Source: Unio delphinus (Eukaryota > Mollusca > Bivalvia > Unionida > Unionidae). Taken from it: 64,000 bases of DNA. Numbering within the stretch: position 1 is the first letter of the stretch; every line of letters starts with the position of its first letter. The stretch is from positions 62,001-126,000 of the forward strand of contig JAQISU010000071.1 in assembly GCA_029339505.1 (NCBI GenBank). Reading direction: 5' to 3'. This document shows, in pieces, positions 10,737 to 22,507 of the stretch. Made by a program: the position numbers and the translations under genes. Under the pieces are notes generated by a model. It was not told the origin of the DNA, made no database searches, and worked only from the letters and a program-made list of their open reading frames with translations.

Positions 10737-12059
10737 CGATTGAAAACAATTACTTGAAAAATAATTTGATATCAGAACTATCTAATGCACCGTCGTGTTC
10801 CGATCCTATATGTAAATATAAAACCAGCTATTTAAATGGCTTTGGTGGGTCAGGGAAGACGACTCATGCGATTTAATTATTTCGAGGGAAATCGAACATG
10901 AGTGTGCTAACACCAACACACCGACTTGCAAGAGAGATGAAACAACGAGGAATCAATGCTTGCACTTATCATAGTTTCTTTCGATGGAAAGGTGACGAAT
11001 GGACTCCTGATCGAATGGGCGAAAAATATATTTCTGAAATCATCATTTGGGATGAGATATGCACGGTGTCGTTAGATGTATTACAAAGGATTCTTGATTG
11101 GCTATTGCTAGCGAATACAAAAGTGATAATGTGTGGCGATCATAGTCAACCACCACCATTTGTCGGTTTGTCTCCACATGATTGGCTAAAGGATTGTGTA
11201 GACTATTATGAAGCAATTAGTACTGATCATAGAGCACTTGATAAACAATTACGCGAGTTCAAGAAACTAATCAGATCACAATCGGACAGAATCCAGTGTG
11301 AAAAAGCCCCTGAAATAATTTCAGAAACACCATTTAAAGATTTCTATGAAGCGTGAAGACCAAACGATTTGATAGTAGAAAGTTAGTCAGATATACACTT
11401 CAGATGAAGTTATTTATCACGCATACAGAAAAATTTGCAACACTTCCAGTGCCGCTGTGTTATAGACCCAAGGATACACGAAGACAAAAGTTGATATTCC
11501 AGGCTTCACAGAGAAGCAGATTTTAGTGTTAAATGATATTGTGTTAGTTGATATCAGTGTTGTCGAAGTTGCATTGCGTGGTGATACATCCCCATGGAAG
11601 ATAGGATACGCAGCGACGATACATTCTTCGCAGGGATTGACTATATCCGATACAATTGTTTGGATCATAGATAATCACGTCGAGTGGTCTAATTTAGTTT
11701 ATCTTGCGGTGTCCATAGTACGAAGAATAAAGCGACTTAGAAAAGTTGTTTTAGACTATAATGACACTACAATAAGTGATATTGTCAGCGATGATATAAA
11801 CAGAAAAAGACTTTCTCGTTATAAGCAACAGGATTAAAAAACTAACAGAAAAGTTGACATTAATGCCGAGTTTATAATCACACTGAAACAACAACAGAAT
11901 AATCACTGCGTGAGTTGCAATTGTATAATGCGTTAGTGTTGGTCGGATAAAGATCCTTGCCACTTTACTGTAGACAGAAAGAATAGCAGTATTTTTCGTA
12001 CCGGAGATAATGTAATGCTGATTTGTCTTGAGTGCAACAGACGCAGAGGTGCTAGTTAA
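10737..12059 (+). pseudogene. SF1 helicase with C-terminal HNH-type domain, decayed
   Basis: Visible motifs: GGSGKT near 10850 (Walker A), 'IIWDEICTVS' (Walker B), 'VIMCGDHSQPPPF' (GDxxQ), 'ATIHSSQGLTI' (motif V) and 'NLVYLAVS' (motif VI). These are the RecD/Pif1-like SF1B set. After 'RYKQQD' there is a TAA at 11835-11837, but the same frame continues into 'HCVSCNCIM', 'FTVDRKN' and 'CLECNRRRG', an HNH-like Cys4 nuclease fold. It ends at 12057-12059, tail to tail with the integrase gene. The start codon of copy 3 is ATT here. Confidence 0.75.
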
Positions 12060-12969
12060 GACTACGGTATCACGTGTACTTGTTCACGAGTAAATCCTCG
12101 CTGAGAAGCAGTTGAATCCAACCTATAGACTGGCGGTCTACCTGTAGATCGTTTTATACTAGATATTGTATGTGCAGTAACACTCCAAATAGGATCGGTA
12201 GCTCTTATTTTGCCACAGTCGAGCTCTCCTGGTTCATATAAATATCTTACAGTGACATTGCCGAATATTGGTTGTTTTGAAAAATCACTTTGCGGTTTTA
12301 TGGGGATATACTTTTTTTAAATCGATTTGTTAGGTTTCATGTTGATTGTTCGAGTAATCTCATTATTCAGCGCGGTAATTATGCCTGGTAATCTCTTGAC
12401 CCATTCACGAGATAGTTTATCCTGAATAAACTCCTTCGCGTATTGATATCCAAATAACCGCTCAGCAAGTGTCCGATTAAATCGTTCAACAATTGCCTGA
12501 TCGCGATGTAATGCAGTATGTCCTCGTCTAATGGTAACATTATGATGCTTCATTGTTGATAACACTGCACCCTGAAATTCTTTGCCAGGATCAACTTGTA
12601 ATAGATTTGGCCAATGCAGAGAACACATTCGATAAATCCTTTCAAACGCAGAAGCCACATCAGTTGATTTTGTCTTTAGAGGTTCTGCTTGTTTGTATCG
12701 ACTCGCAACATCAACTACGGTTTGCGCATAGTGTTAAAGCCATCATGCGGCAGAAATAATATATCTGCCTGATAAACTTCATTTGGTGCGCTGACATCAA
12801 AATGCGAGTAGTTAATTTGTTTAGGTGGTGGTAGATAAATTTGCCATATCGCCTGTTTGGATAACCAATCCGCTGCAGTGGTATTTTTCACTTTTGCGGC
12901 GCTAGCGAGTTTACTGATTGCAGCTTTAACCCTCCAGTATTCTCTTGGGGAATAATAAATAGATTCCAT
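12053..12969 (-). pseudogene. Retrovirus-like (Polinton) integrase, decayed
   Basis: Start ATG at 12967-12969 ('MESIYYSPREYW'). The N-terminal part and the core ('LLQVDPGKEFQG', 'HHNVTIRRGHTALHRDQAIVERF') carry two of the DDE catalytic residues. The first Asp region (ASRYK, near 12700) is shifted. The C-terminal SH3-like part ('YLYEPGEL' region, near 12230) is out of frame. It would insert the element and produce target-site duplications. Broken by at least three frame changes. Confidence 0.8.
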
Positions 12970-12976
12970 GATGTTA

Positions 12977-13502
12977 TTAGTTAGTAGCATCCAACATCAA
13001 TTTACTTTTCATCGCCGATTTTATCAACCATGAAGAAAATTTTCCTTTAAAGGATTTATAAGTGATAGAATTCAACGCATGAATCAATTTCACATCTGCG
13101 ATATGTCTCTGTTGCAGATTGTTGCTTTTATAAGCGACATCATGAGCATGACACGCTTTATCAATGGCGTTTATTGGGTTTTCACCGGGTCGGAGCTGGT
13201 TTTTGATCATCGAGTCTGATATCGAGTCTGGTCGCGGTTATACAATAACTATACCCTGGAAGGTGTTTATCTCCCGGATATTTTTCCCATAGTGTTCCTG
13301 GGAGTTTTACTAACTTGGCTGTAATATCACTTCCTCGTTTTATTTTAAATCATCTGCAGATGTCATAGAAACAAATCTGAAATTTTCTTGTACCACATTG
13401 TACATATTTACCAGCAAGTGCTTATCTGTTATTTTTTGTTGTAATCGTCGTCAAGTCGTTTGTGCCAGTACGCTTCTTAGATTTCACACAATATAGATCC
13501 AT
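12977..13502 (-). pseudogene. Zinc-ribbon/phospholipase A2-like protein, decayed
   Basis: The start codon at 13500-13502 faces the ATPase start. The N-terminal zinc ribbon has lost a Cys and has an in-frame stop. The C-terminal frame (12977-13210) keeps 'AIDKACHAHDVAYKS', the catalytic HD motif of parvovirus/Polinton-type PLA2, and 'ADVKLIHALN'. The Ca-binding loop YCGP is damaged. Confidence 0.75.
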
Positions 13503-13519
13503 AATTTATTTATAATAAC
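13503..13519. promoter_or_regulatory. 17-bp divergent spacer (copy A)
   Basis: AATTTATTTATAATAAC separates the start codons of the PLA2 gene (minus) and the ATPase gene (plus). The spacing is 17 bp in all four copies. It contains a TATA-like core and must serve both directions or lie within overlapping transcripts. Confidence 0.7.
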
Positions 13520-14121
13520 ATGAATGTAATTGATTTATAATCATAATTGGACCATCTGTAATTGGCAAGACGCATTTGCTACTTAATTTGATAATGATTT
13601 GGACGAAATGGGATAAGCAATATTTGATTACTCCTAGTGTAGACGATCAGCGATGTTACGAGGTGTTCATGGATTTCAACGAGAAAGCAAAATCGGAAAT
13701 CGATGAGGATATTATTGAGTTTATAACCGATATCGAGGAAGCACCGAACATTGATGATGTTGATGGAAGTATTAACAATTTAGTCGTATATGATGATGTC
13801 ATGTTAGACAATCAAAAGAATCCTGCTAGGATATTTTTCAGAGGTAGGCATACAAATACCGATGTGACGTATATCACTCAACGATACACTCAAATACCAA
13901 AAGTGATCAGAGATAACTGCAATATTCTTGCTGTATTCAATGGAGTTGACACACATACGCTACGAAATATTTGGCAAACTTGGTGCGGCGGTGATATGGA
14001 TTATAATCTCTTTAGAAATTTCGTTAGTCATGCTCAGTCAATTCCACATGGATTTGTAACGATAAATGTGCATGATTCTAGATCAAAATATAGTATCGGA
14101 CTTGATCAAATATTTGGTTGA
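13520..14121 (+). pseudogene. Packaging ATPase (FtsK/HerA-type), decayed N-terminus
   Basis: From 13576 a 181-aa frame runs to the stop and matches the intact ATPase of copy 1: 'SVDDQRCYEV', the Walker B-like 'NNLVVYDDVM', 'RGRHTNTDVTYITQRYTQ', 'GVDTHTLRNIWQTWC' and the 'GLDQIFG' end. The start at 13520 is followed by a shift and a deletion of about 20 codons, and Walker A is damaged (SVIGKT in place of SGSGKT). The protein pumps DNA into capsids. Confidence 0.85.
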
Positions 14122-14229
14122 AATCGTAAAGAGTTTTACCATAACAATTCGTCTCCGCAGCGACATCGGTGCCCTGTGTGTAGCGTGACAAACCGAAACC
14201 ATTTTTCGTTTTTTTTGTCTGCCTGAAAT
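14122..14229. other. Unassigned junction between copy A and the LINE
   Basis: No TIR of the AGCAGC type is visible. Just beyond the stretch, a 15-bp unit TGAAATAGTTTCGGT is repeated at about 14223 and 14244. Nothing else recognised. Confidence 0.4.
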
Positions 14230-14496
14230 AGTTTCGGTTTGCTTGAAATAGTTTCGGTCGGTCAAAGATGATGCTCAACTTGATAACTGCCTACGTTCAT
14301 TGCTTGAAAAACATGCCCCAGCCACCAAATGCAGAGTATCAATGAAAAAAGTGTTCTCCATGGTATAGCAGTGTTAGGGACCAGCTTCGCACTGCTAATA
14401 GACATCGCCGAAAAGCATACAGGCTTTGGCTTTTCACCAGACTCATTATTCATAAACAAATCTACGAAAACGCTAAGAAGAACGTCACAAACAGAA

Positions 14497-14521
14497 GGCT
14501 AAAACACGGTATTGGTGCTGA
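14497..14521. repeat. Left TIR of nested DNA transposon
   Basis: Begins GGCTAAAACACGGTATTGG and is the inverted match of 18188-18212 with one mismatch (ACGG versus ACAG). Confidence 0.85.
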
Positions 14522-15229
14522 GAGTAGTCTCACTCACTTAAAAAATTGAAATGTTTGATAGAACATTTCAATGAAGCTCATTATATACCCTAGGGTGTCC
14601 CCTAGTCAGATCAAGATTTAGCTTGAACATGCATGCGATTTTGTTTAACCATTATTTCAATTCTGTGGTATAACAACAGTTACAGACACTACACTTGGTG
14701 TATAATATGCAAGAAAAACAGCATGAAAACTTTAAAACTTTATTTTTTTTCACAGTAACATCAGTAACAGGATATCAACATTTAAAGTAAACAACATAAC
14801 TGGAAGTGGTAAACAACTTAATAACAAAATCAAAACATCTATGACAAAGGTATCACTTAGAAAAAAACCTAACCATGAAACTTTTGCATAACAAACATAA
14901 AAGACATAGAATAATCTTATTTAGTCATTTATCTAACACCAAGAAGAATATTTAAACAAACAAAATCATTAATACTGGCCAAAAGTATTGCAAACTTCCA
15001 TAAGAGTCAGAAGTACATTGTCCATAAAATTGGTTACAGACACTACAAAACTATAGCATTTCAATACAGCTGCATAACCATACATATCTCCATAAAATTC
15101 ACTTCAAAAATAATTCAACATGAAAACATTGACTAGAATTATTCATTAAATGAATGTTGATTAGTTAATAAAATGATAAAACCACATTGTAACAGGCATA
15201 TGTTCAATACTTGTGTTAAAATTATGAAC

Positions 15230-17153
15230 TGGTAAATAGCACTTGAAAGTTTAATACTAAATAGTGTTTGTAAGAGTAAAATGAAGTTAATCCTATTTTG
15301 TGACTAGGGTTCCTTAACTTGTACTCTTTGTAGGCTTCTTCTAATGTCATAGTCATCACATGTTTTTGAAGTATTTTTTTTTACCACCTTTTCTTACTTT
15401 CACAGTTTCACGTTTATTAGGCACTTCCCTACTGATTTCTGGACTTAGAAAAAAATCTTTCACAGATTTTCTTTAATGGAGAGTTAAGTGCATCCCTTCT
15501 TCTTTTTCTTTGTTTCGTCTCCCACCATGTAGAACTAGGTTTTTGCCCTTTCACTGATACTTTGAAATACTTTTTTAGTCTGTGTCTTTTATATTTCTTC
15601 AGTAATGCGTCACAAATGATGTTTTATGCATGTTTCTTTGCACCCCCTTTCCTTGTTTTCACTTCTGAAATGCTCTCTGACACAGATTGTATAACAGTAT
15701 CTGTCAATTCAAGTTTTTTTCTGCAATCTGGTGTCATTATCAATTTATTCCTATTTAGAAACTTTGATGTTGATGGAGATTCAATTAATTTACTTATGAT
15801 GACTGCTTTTCTCTTTGGGGTATTTGGTAATACTTCCTTTACCTTTTTTAATTGTCTGTACAGAGTTGCTTTAGGTAACACTTTATTCATTGGTGAATCT
15901 CTGGCTGACCCAGTATTTCCTATTTCACAATCAGTCTGAATACACTCTTGCTGTATACTTTCATTCAGTTGCTTTAGGTAACACTTTATTCATTGGTGAA
16001 TCTCTGGCTGACCCAGTATTTCCTATTTCACAATCAGTCTGAATACACTCTTGCTGTATACTTTCATTCAGTTTGATACGCATTCTCCATGCTTGGGTTC
16101 TTTTCACAGCTTTTTTCTTCTTTCTACTTAATTCAGCAGTTTTCGGACTTCTTAAATCAACACTCTTATTAACCGATAATGCCAGGGCTGCTTTTTCTTT
16201 CTTTTTCTGGCGATACCTTTTCATTTCTTCACGTTTTTTCCTTCTTAATTCTTGTTGAAGATTTGAATCGGAAAGTGATTGCTGTTGTTTTAGTAGTCTT
16301 GCATCTTTTCTTCTTTCTCTATCAACCCTTTCTAGCTCCTCATGTTTCGCCTTTTTTTCCCTCTGTTTTTTCTCCAGGCTTGTACCTTTAGCCTCGTCTT
16401 CTCCCTTCTAGCTTTAATCTTCTGTTCATCTTCTTCTGGCTTATCTTTGCTTCCTAAAAACAAACAACTTCATTCTCATTTTTGTTCCTCTATGTATACG
16501 GATGAAATTTAGACTTTACAAAACATACTTGTAATGAGTACGCAATATGCTTTCATACATAAGCAAACTGGAATAACCTGTAGATTCTTAAAGAAAAGTA
16601 TCTGATTGAAAAAGAAATAGCATAAAACCTGATGATTATTCAATGTTCTAGCATTTACAATGATTGCACACTTTTCTTAATAATGTAAACAACAGTCGGG
16701 TCAATTCACATGTCTAGTAGTGTCTGTAACCATTTGACAATATCAGCAATGTATCCAATACTAAGTCTGAGCTCATTGAATTCTCATAATATTTCTGTTT
16801 GAATTTACTAGTCTAATGATATGGAATGCAAAAATACTCAGTTTCAATTGCATATTATAAGAAATCACTGAAAATGTTGCCTGTTATCAGAAATCTAGAT
16901 GAAAGAAACTATAAATATACCAAAATATTACAAATTGCAGACAGACAATATGTCAAAATTTAGCCTTACACATCAATACTGTAATAGGAAACATAATTTG
17001 GCTTCATTTTAAAAAAAAAAACAGGGATAAAGTCATAGACAGTATAAAAAGGGGATATTGGTTACAGACAAAACAATTTAAGAGTGTGGTTTACCAATTC
17101 AATACAAACTTACCAGAGTTGTTCCCAGAGGTTTGCTTTTGTCGTCTTCCCAT
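15230..17153 (-). pseudogene. Spliced basic coiled-coil protein of the DNA transposon, 3'-truncated
   Basis: Exon 1 is 17114-17153: ATG, 'MGRRQKQTSGNNS', then a GTAAGT donor. An acceptor (TTTTTAG) precedes 16453, and joining the exons keeps the frame into a Lys/Glu/Arg-rich helical region ('KPEEDEQKIKARREKTRLK'). Further down come 'DLRSPKTAELSRKKKKAVK', 'AWRMRIKLNES', 'LYRQLKKVKEVLPNTPKRKA' and, after shifts, 'FFLSPEISREVPNKRE' and 'HVMTMTLEEAYKEYK'. The frame is broken by a 103-bp tandem duplication and several single-base shifts. This resembles the N-terminal region of an uncharacterised metazoan transposon protein I recall; no catalytic domain is left. Confidence 0.6.
15865..16070. repeat. 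103-bp tandem duplication breaking the transposon gene
   Basis: Units 15865-15967 and 15968-16070 are virtually identical, starting GTTGCTTTAGGTAACAC and ending CTTTCATTCA. Because 103 is not a multiple of three, it shifts the frame and yields two separate open frames (15624-15890 and 15961-16224) with repeated residues. Confidence 0.95.
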
Positions 17154-18187
17154 GTCTTAGGGATGTACCATGGTAAAGAACAGAAAAAGTAATTAGGCAG
17201 CTTCTTCTAGGATAAGAAATTCAGGTTACATTGTCTTGTAGTAAATTACTCAAACAGACAGTGCTGCAAGAATGATGCAATATTCAATCAAGAGAGTTAT
17301 TGCATCACTTTTTTGCTCTTGGCTGCAGAGGTAAATAGATGATGCAACATTACATCACATAAGATGGAACTTTCTATTGAGAAAAACAATGTTTTAATGA
17401 CAAGTAGAACAATACTTTTATCTTTCATTTTTATACCTGTTTGTGTTGTGTCTGTAACTTTTTTATTGAGTTGCTGTTTTTTAATGGTACAATACAGCAC
17501 CACCAATTTTGGCCAACTTGGACATCACATGGATACACATGAGTCTTTGTAGGATTTATTCTTTTCCATAATGAAACAACAAAATTATTGCCATATAAAC
17601 TTATAAAGGTTACAGACACTACAAAATTTAGAACTGGAAAGTTTGACAAAGAACATGCTCTCATTCGAATATCTTGGCTAGCCATGTGATTTAAATGGTT
17701 TTACTACTTATTATAATATAAAGTCGAGTTCTAGATGTCAATAAAAGTTATAATGAATGTTATTTTGTACAAAATGTTGGCATATAACAACAGATTAGTG
17801 TTTGAATTTCAGTGTTGAAACAAAACTTCTACTGACGGTATTTTGCTTATAAAATCCATAATATTTTACCGATTTCTTTAATTCAAGAAGCAATATTTGC
17901 AGGATGGAATTCCGCATAAAACCAAACCAATAAATGCATAATTTCAGTATGATATTTAGAGAGTTCTCTATTTTATATTCAAGCTTTTTTCGAGTGAGAC
18001 TACATAACGCTCAAAAATGGCCATTTTAGAGCTTGTTTCCATGCATATCTCAACAATGGGTTACACTAACCTCTTGAAATTTTCAGGAAAGTAAGAGAGG
18101 TATATGCCAGGCTTACCAATCTTTAAAATTGGTTCATATCTTGTTTAATTTTTCTATTTCATGTATATAACATGAAAATTTCTTTTA

Positions 18188-18212
18188 TCAGCACCAATAC
18201 TGTGTTTTAGCC
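18188..18212. repeat. Right TIR of nested DNA transposon
   Basis: Ends ACTGTGTTTTAGCC and is the inverted partner of 14497-14521, 24 of 25 bases matching. Confidence 0.85.
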
Positions 18213-18233
18213 GATAGTCCATTTAGCCAAATC

Positions 18234-20000
18234 ATCCCACTACAGTACTACGATCGCGGAGAGTTCCAGCTGTAAACAGCTCTTCGAGATAACTAAGAAA
18301 CTAATGTCAAGGAACAAATGTACTCTACTTCCAACAACCTTCTCTCCACTAGACCTACCAGACCAATTTGCAAATTTCTTCGATGACAAAGTTCAAACCA
18401 TTAGAGATTCGCTTGACAGCACAATTTCAACTTATTTGTCACCATACATTTATGACTCAGAATTTCAGCGACATCCGTTAGGAGCATTTGAATCTTTTCT
18501 ATTGATTTAGTACGGACAATCGTGATGAAAAGTGCACCAAAGTCTTGTAAACTTGATCCAATTCCGACATCACTGCTGCTTGAGTGCTTACACCCAATAT
18601 TGCCTTCACTAACTTATGTTATTAATATCTCTCTCTCATCAGGGGAATTCCCATTATTTTTCAAAACTGCCATCTTAAAGCCACTGCTGAAGAAACCAAC
18701 ACTGGACCATAACGATTTAAAGAACTACCGCCAAGTTTCTAATCTCCCATTCATATAAAAAATATCATAGAAAAGGTTGTTCTATCTCAACTTGTATCTC
18801 ATTTGAATTCAAACAGCCTTTTTAGCAGTGTATAGTCTGCATATCGCCCTTGACCACAGTACGGAAACTAATCTTCTGAAAGTATTTAGTGACATTCTCT
18901 CTGCTTTGGATAGTGGAAAGATTACAGTCCTCACTCTTCTGGATTCATCTGCAGCATTTGACACAATATACCATGATATATTACTTCATCGTCTCCAGGA
19001 TCTATTTGGCATTCAGAATATAGCCTTAAAGTGGTTCAAGTCCTACTTAGTCAACAGGACACAAATTATATCTGCAAATGAAATACACTCCAGCCCAGTT
19101 GACGTTTGTTGTAGCGTTCCACAGGGATGTGTTCTTGGACCTGTTCTCTTTATTCTATACACTCAGCCGCTCTCAAGTGTCATAGATCATCACCCAGTGT
19201 CACACCAATAGTATGCTGATGACACCCAAATATACAAGTCTAGCCATGTAACTGAAGTTGATGATACCATCCATGGGTAGAGAAGTCCATTTTTGATGTG
19301 CAATTATGGATGACATGTAACAAAATGCAGATGAATGATGATAAAACTGAGGCCATTCTGATCAACAAGACTTTCTCATTAAACATCCTTTACCTCACAC
19401 ACTATATATTAGCAGCACCATCATTACAATTCACACAGTCATTACAAAACCTAGGCGTTACTCCTGACAGTAATCTCACATTGCACCAACATGTCATGAA
19501 CATATGCAAGGCTGCATATCTTGAATTGAGACGCATCAGTTCCATTCGTAAATATCTTTCAGTTGATGCCAGTAAAACACTTGTGTGTTCATTAGTACTT
19601 GCAAAACACAGCTGCACGGATCATCGTTAGAGTACATCGATCAGAGCACACCTCACCACTGATCTGTACCCAACATTGGCTATTGATTCGATACAGTATC
19701 AAACACAACATTTGTTCTCTATGCTATGTTTCAATGACAGACTCCAGTCCAACATACCTATCCAGCCTCACCCATGTGTATACACCAGCTAGATCCTTAC
19801 GCTCTTGTTCTCATAATAGTATACTCATCGTTCCCAAGTTGAACACAAAGTCACATGGAGAACGTTCGTTTGCACACTAGGGTCTGGCGACGTGGAACGA
19901 TTGCCCATTGAAATTAGACACAAAAAACACAGTGGTCCCTTTTAAGAGTCCTCTTAAGACTCACCTGTTTCGACTGCAGGTACAAACTTAGCGACCGAAT
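18234..20000 (+). pseudogene. LINE reverse transcriptase, decayed
   Basis: Readable blocks: 'NFFDDKVQTIRDSL', 'SCKLDPIPTSLL', 'TAILKPLLKKPTLD', 'LLDSSAAFDTIYHDILLHRL' (motif A region), 'SVPQGCVLGPVLFILY' (motif B region), and 'YADDTQIY' at about 19211, directly after an in-frame TAG. The order is that of non-LTR retrotransposons of the CR1/L2 group. At least five frame breaks. Confidence 0.85.
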
Positions 20001-20149
20001 CATGTTTTGTATCTTATATGTTTTCAGCATGTTTCTATAATTTCCAATTTCATTGTTTTTGTCATTTGTTGTTCTGTAGTGTAGTCATATCATTATTGAT
20101 GGTCTAAAGCCCTTAGAGCTTCGAAAGATTAGGCGCAATACAATGTCCT

Positions 20150-20167
20150 CATTATTATTATTATTTA

Positions 20168-20225
<58 letters not shown>
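20150..20225. repeat. (ATT)n tail of the LINE
   Basis: About 75 bp of ATT repeats following the LINE 3' end. It marks the exact LINE/satellite junction. Confidence 0.9.
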
Positions 20226-20226
<1 letters not shown>

Positions 20227-21263
20227 CAGTCTGCATATGACTATCTACGTCTGATAATATGCATCTACAAAGTTCCATCTGCGAAAAGATATGGCAATAC
20301 GTTTATAGACATCTACATGGAGATATAACCCTCTACATATTGCCATCGAGATGAATATAACTCTATCCACATCTGTCATTCAACTTTGAGATATATCAAT
20401 CTACATAAATCCATCTACTGGGAGAAATATCTATCAACATATGACCATCACCCTGCTATTATAGCTATCTACATATAACCGGGTTCGTTACAATAAGGGT
20501 ATCCACATATTTCCATCTACTTGTAGATGTATCAATCAAGATATATAAATTCTCGTAGCTACATAAATCCATCAAATATCTATGAACATATGTCCAACAC
20601 ACTGGTATTATAGCTAATTACATATAACCATCTTCGACATAAATAGATAGCGATCCACATATGTCATTCTACGTTGAGATATATCAATCTACATAAATCC
20701 ATCTGCGATCTGAAATATCTATCAACATGTGGCGATCACCCTGATTTTATAGCTATATACATATAAATAAGTTTCGTTGCGATACGTCTGTCAACATATA
20801 TCTATCTACATGTGGATGTATCAATCAAGAACTATCAAGACATGAAGGTATCCACATAGAACCAACTACATCAAGATATACAAGTTTGCTTAAGATTATC
20901 TACGTCTTTTTATATGCATCTACATAGTTCCATCTACGGAAAGATATGGCAATACGTTTATAGTCATATACATGGAGATATACCCCTCTGCATATAACCA
21001 TAGACATGAATATAACTCTATCCACATATGTCAATCTACATAAATCCATCTACTAGTATAAATTTATATCAACATATGTCCATCACCATGCTATTATATC
21101 TATCTACATAGAACCATATCCATCTACATGTGGCTATATCAATCAAGATATATCCATTGTCGAAGACACGAAGTTATGCAGATATAGACAACCAGATCAA
21201 GATAAATAAATCTACATATAACTATCTACATTTACTATATACATCAACGTAGTTCCATCTCCG

Positions 21264-21265
<2 letters not shown>

Positions 21266-21333
<68 letters not shown>
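21266..21333. repeat. (TA)n microsatellite
   Basis: Perfect TA dinucleotide run expanded inside a satellite monomer. Confidence 0.95.
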
Positions 21334-21334
<1 letters not shown>

Positions 21335-22259
21335 CCATATACATGGAGATATATCCCTCTGCATATAAACCTCGACACAAATAGATATCTTATCTTAAAA
21401 TATGTCAAGCTACGTTGAGATATAAAAATCTACAACAATCAATCGTCTGGGAGAAATACCTATCAGCATTTTGCCATCACACTGCTATTATAGCTACATA
21501 CATATAACCATCCTATTGGCAATCAGTCTGTCCACATACATCTATCTACATGTAGATGGGTCAATCAAGAAATATCCGTTGTCGTAGACATGATGTTATC
21601 CACATAGAAACAACTACATCAAGATATATAAGTTTGATTATGACTATATACGTCTTTTGATATGCATCTATATAGTTCCATCTAAGGAAAGATATAGCAT
21701 TACGTTTATAGTCATCTGCATGGAGATATAACCCTCTGCATATACACATTAACATACACATTAACATAGATATATATCTATCTACATGTGTCAATCTACG
21801 TAGTGATATAATTTCAACATAAATCCATCTACTGCCACATATATCTATCAACATAACATAACCCTATGCATATATAAACATAACCCTATGCATATAAACT
21901 TTGTCATGGATATATATCTATCCAAATATGTCAATATACGTAGAGATCTATCAATATACATTAATCCATCTACTGGGAGATATATCTATCAACATGTGGC
22001 CATCACCCTGCTATTATAGCTATGAACATATAACCATCGTCATTTACATATGTACATCATCATATATCCATCTACATGTATATGTATCAATAAATATATA
22101 TCCATTGTCGAAGACGTGAAGTTATCCAGATATAACCAACTACATCAAGATATATCAGTCTGTAGATATGCATGTACATAGATGCATCTAGGTAAAGATA
22201 TACCTATACCTTTAGAACCATTTACATGGACATATATCCCTCTGGGTATAACCATGTGA

Positions 22260-22507
<248 letters not shown>

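Larger units (their letters stand above)
1..14121 (+). mobile_element. Polinton-like element, copy A (decayed, left end outside window)
   Basis: Homologues of nearly every gene of copies 1-3 occur here in the same order: virion module on the minus strand, HNH and zinc-ribbon genes on the minus strand, PolB and helicase on the plus strand, integrase and PLA2 on the minus strand, ATPase on the plus strand. Every large gene carries stops, frameshifts, duplications or deletions, so it is an old non-functional copy. The left TIR lies before the window. No AGCAGC-type TIR is visible after the ATPase stop at 14121, so the right end is lost or replaced. It is the only copy in which virion, replication and integration modules can all be read, and it sets the ancestral gene order. 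Confidence 0.9.
14679..17622. repeat. Six dispersed GGTTACAGACACTAC-type motifs
   Basis: Copies are at 14679-14692, 15032-15046, 17060-17074 (one variant) and 17608-17622 on the plus strand, and at 16717-16731 and 17445-17458 (one variant) on the minus strand. None was noticed outside the nested transposon. They could be transposase-binding sites spread through the element; this is inference. Confidence 0.75.
14497..18212 (-). mobile_element. DNA transposon nested in the LINE, with 25-bp TIRs
   Basis: TIRs are at 14497-14521 and 18188-18212, identical except for one base (GGCTAAAACAC... outward). LINE coding sequence stops at one TIR and resumes after the other. Inside is a spliced basic-protein gene on the minus strand and six copies of a GGTTACAGACACTAC motif. 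No clear target-site duplication was found. No catalytic transposase domain is visible, so the element is probably a deleted, non-autonomous copy. Superfamily not assigned. Confidence 0.8.
14230..20225 (+). mobile_element. CR1/L2-like LINE, 5'-truncated, split by a DNA transposon
   Basis: LINE parts are about 14230-14496 and 18213-20225. The first encodes the spacer between endonuclease and reverse transcriptase ('SLLEKHAPATKCRVSMKK', then 'SPWYSSVRDQL' after a shift). The second continues with 'HYSTTIAESSSCKQLFEITK' and the reverse transcriptase. The 3' end has 'TTAGGCGCAATACAATG' followed by an (ATT)n tail, as in CR1/L2-type LINEs. Many stops: a dead copy. The clade call rests on memory of motifs. 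Confidence 0.8.

Noticed and set aside
14122..14229. Right TIR of copy A
   Set aside because: No AGCAGC/GCTGCT motif or similarity to the other TIRs could be seen; only a local TGAAATAGTTTCGGT repeat lies nearby.
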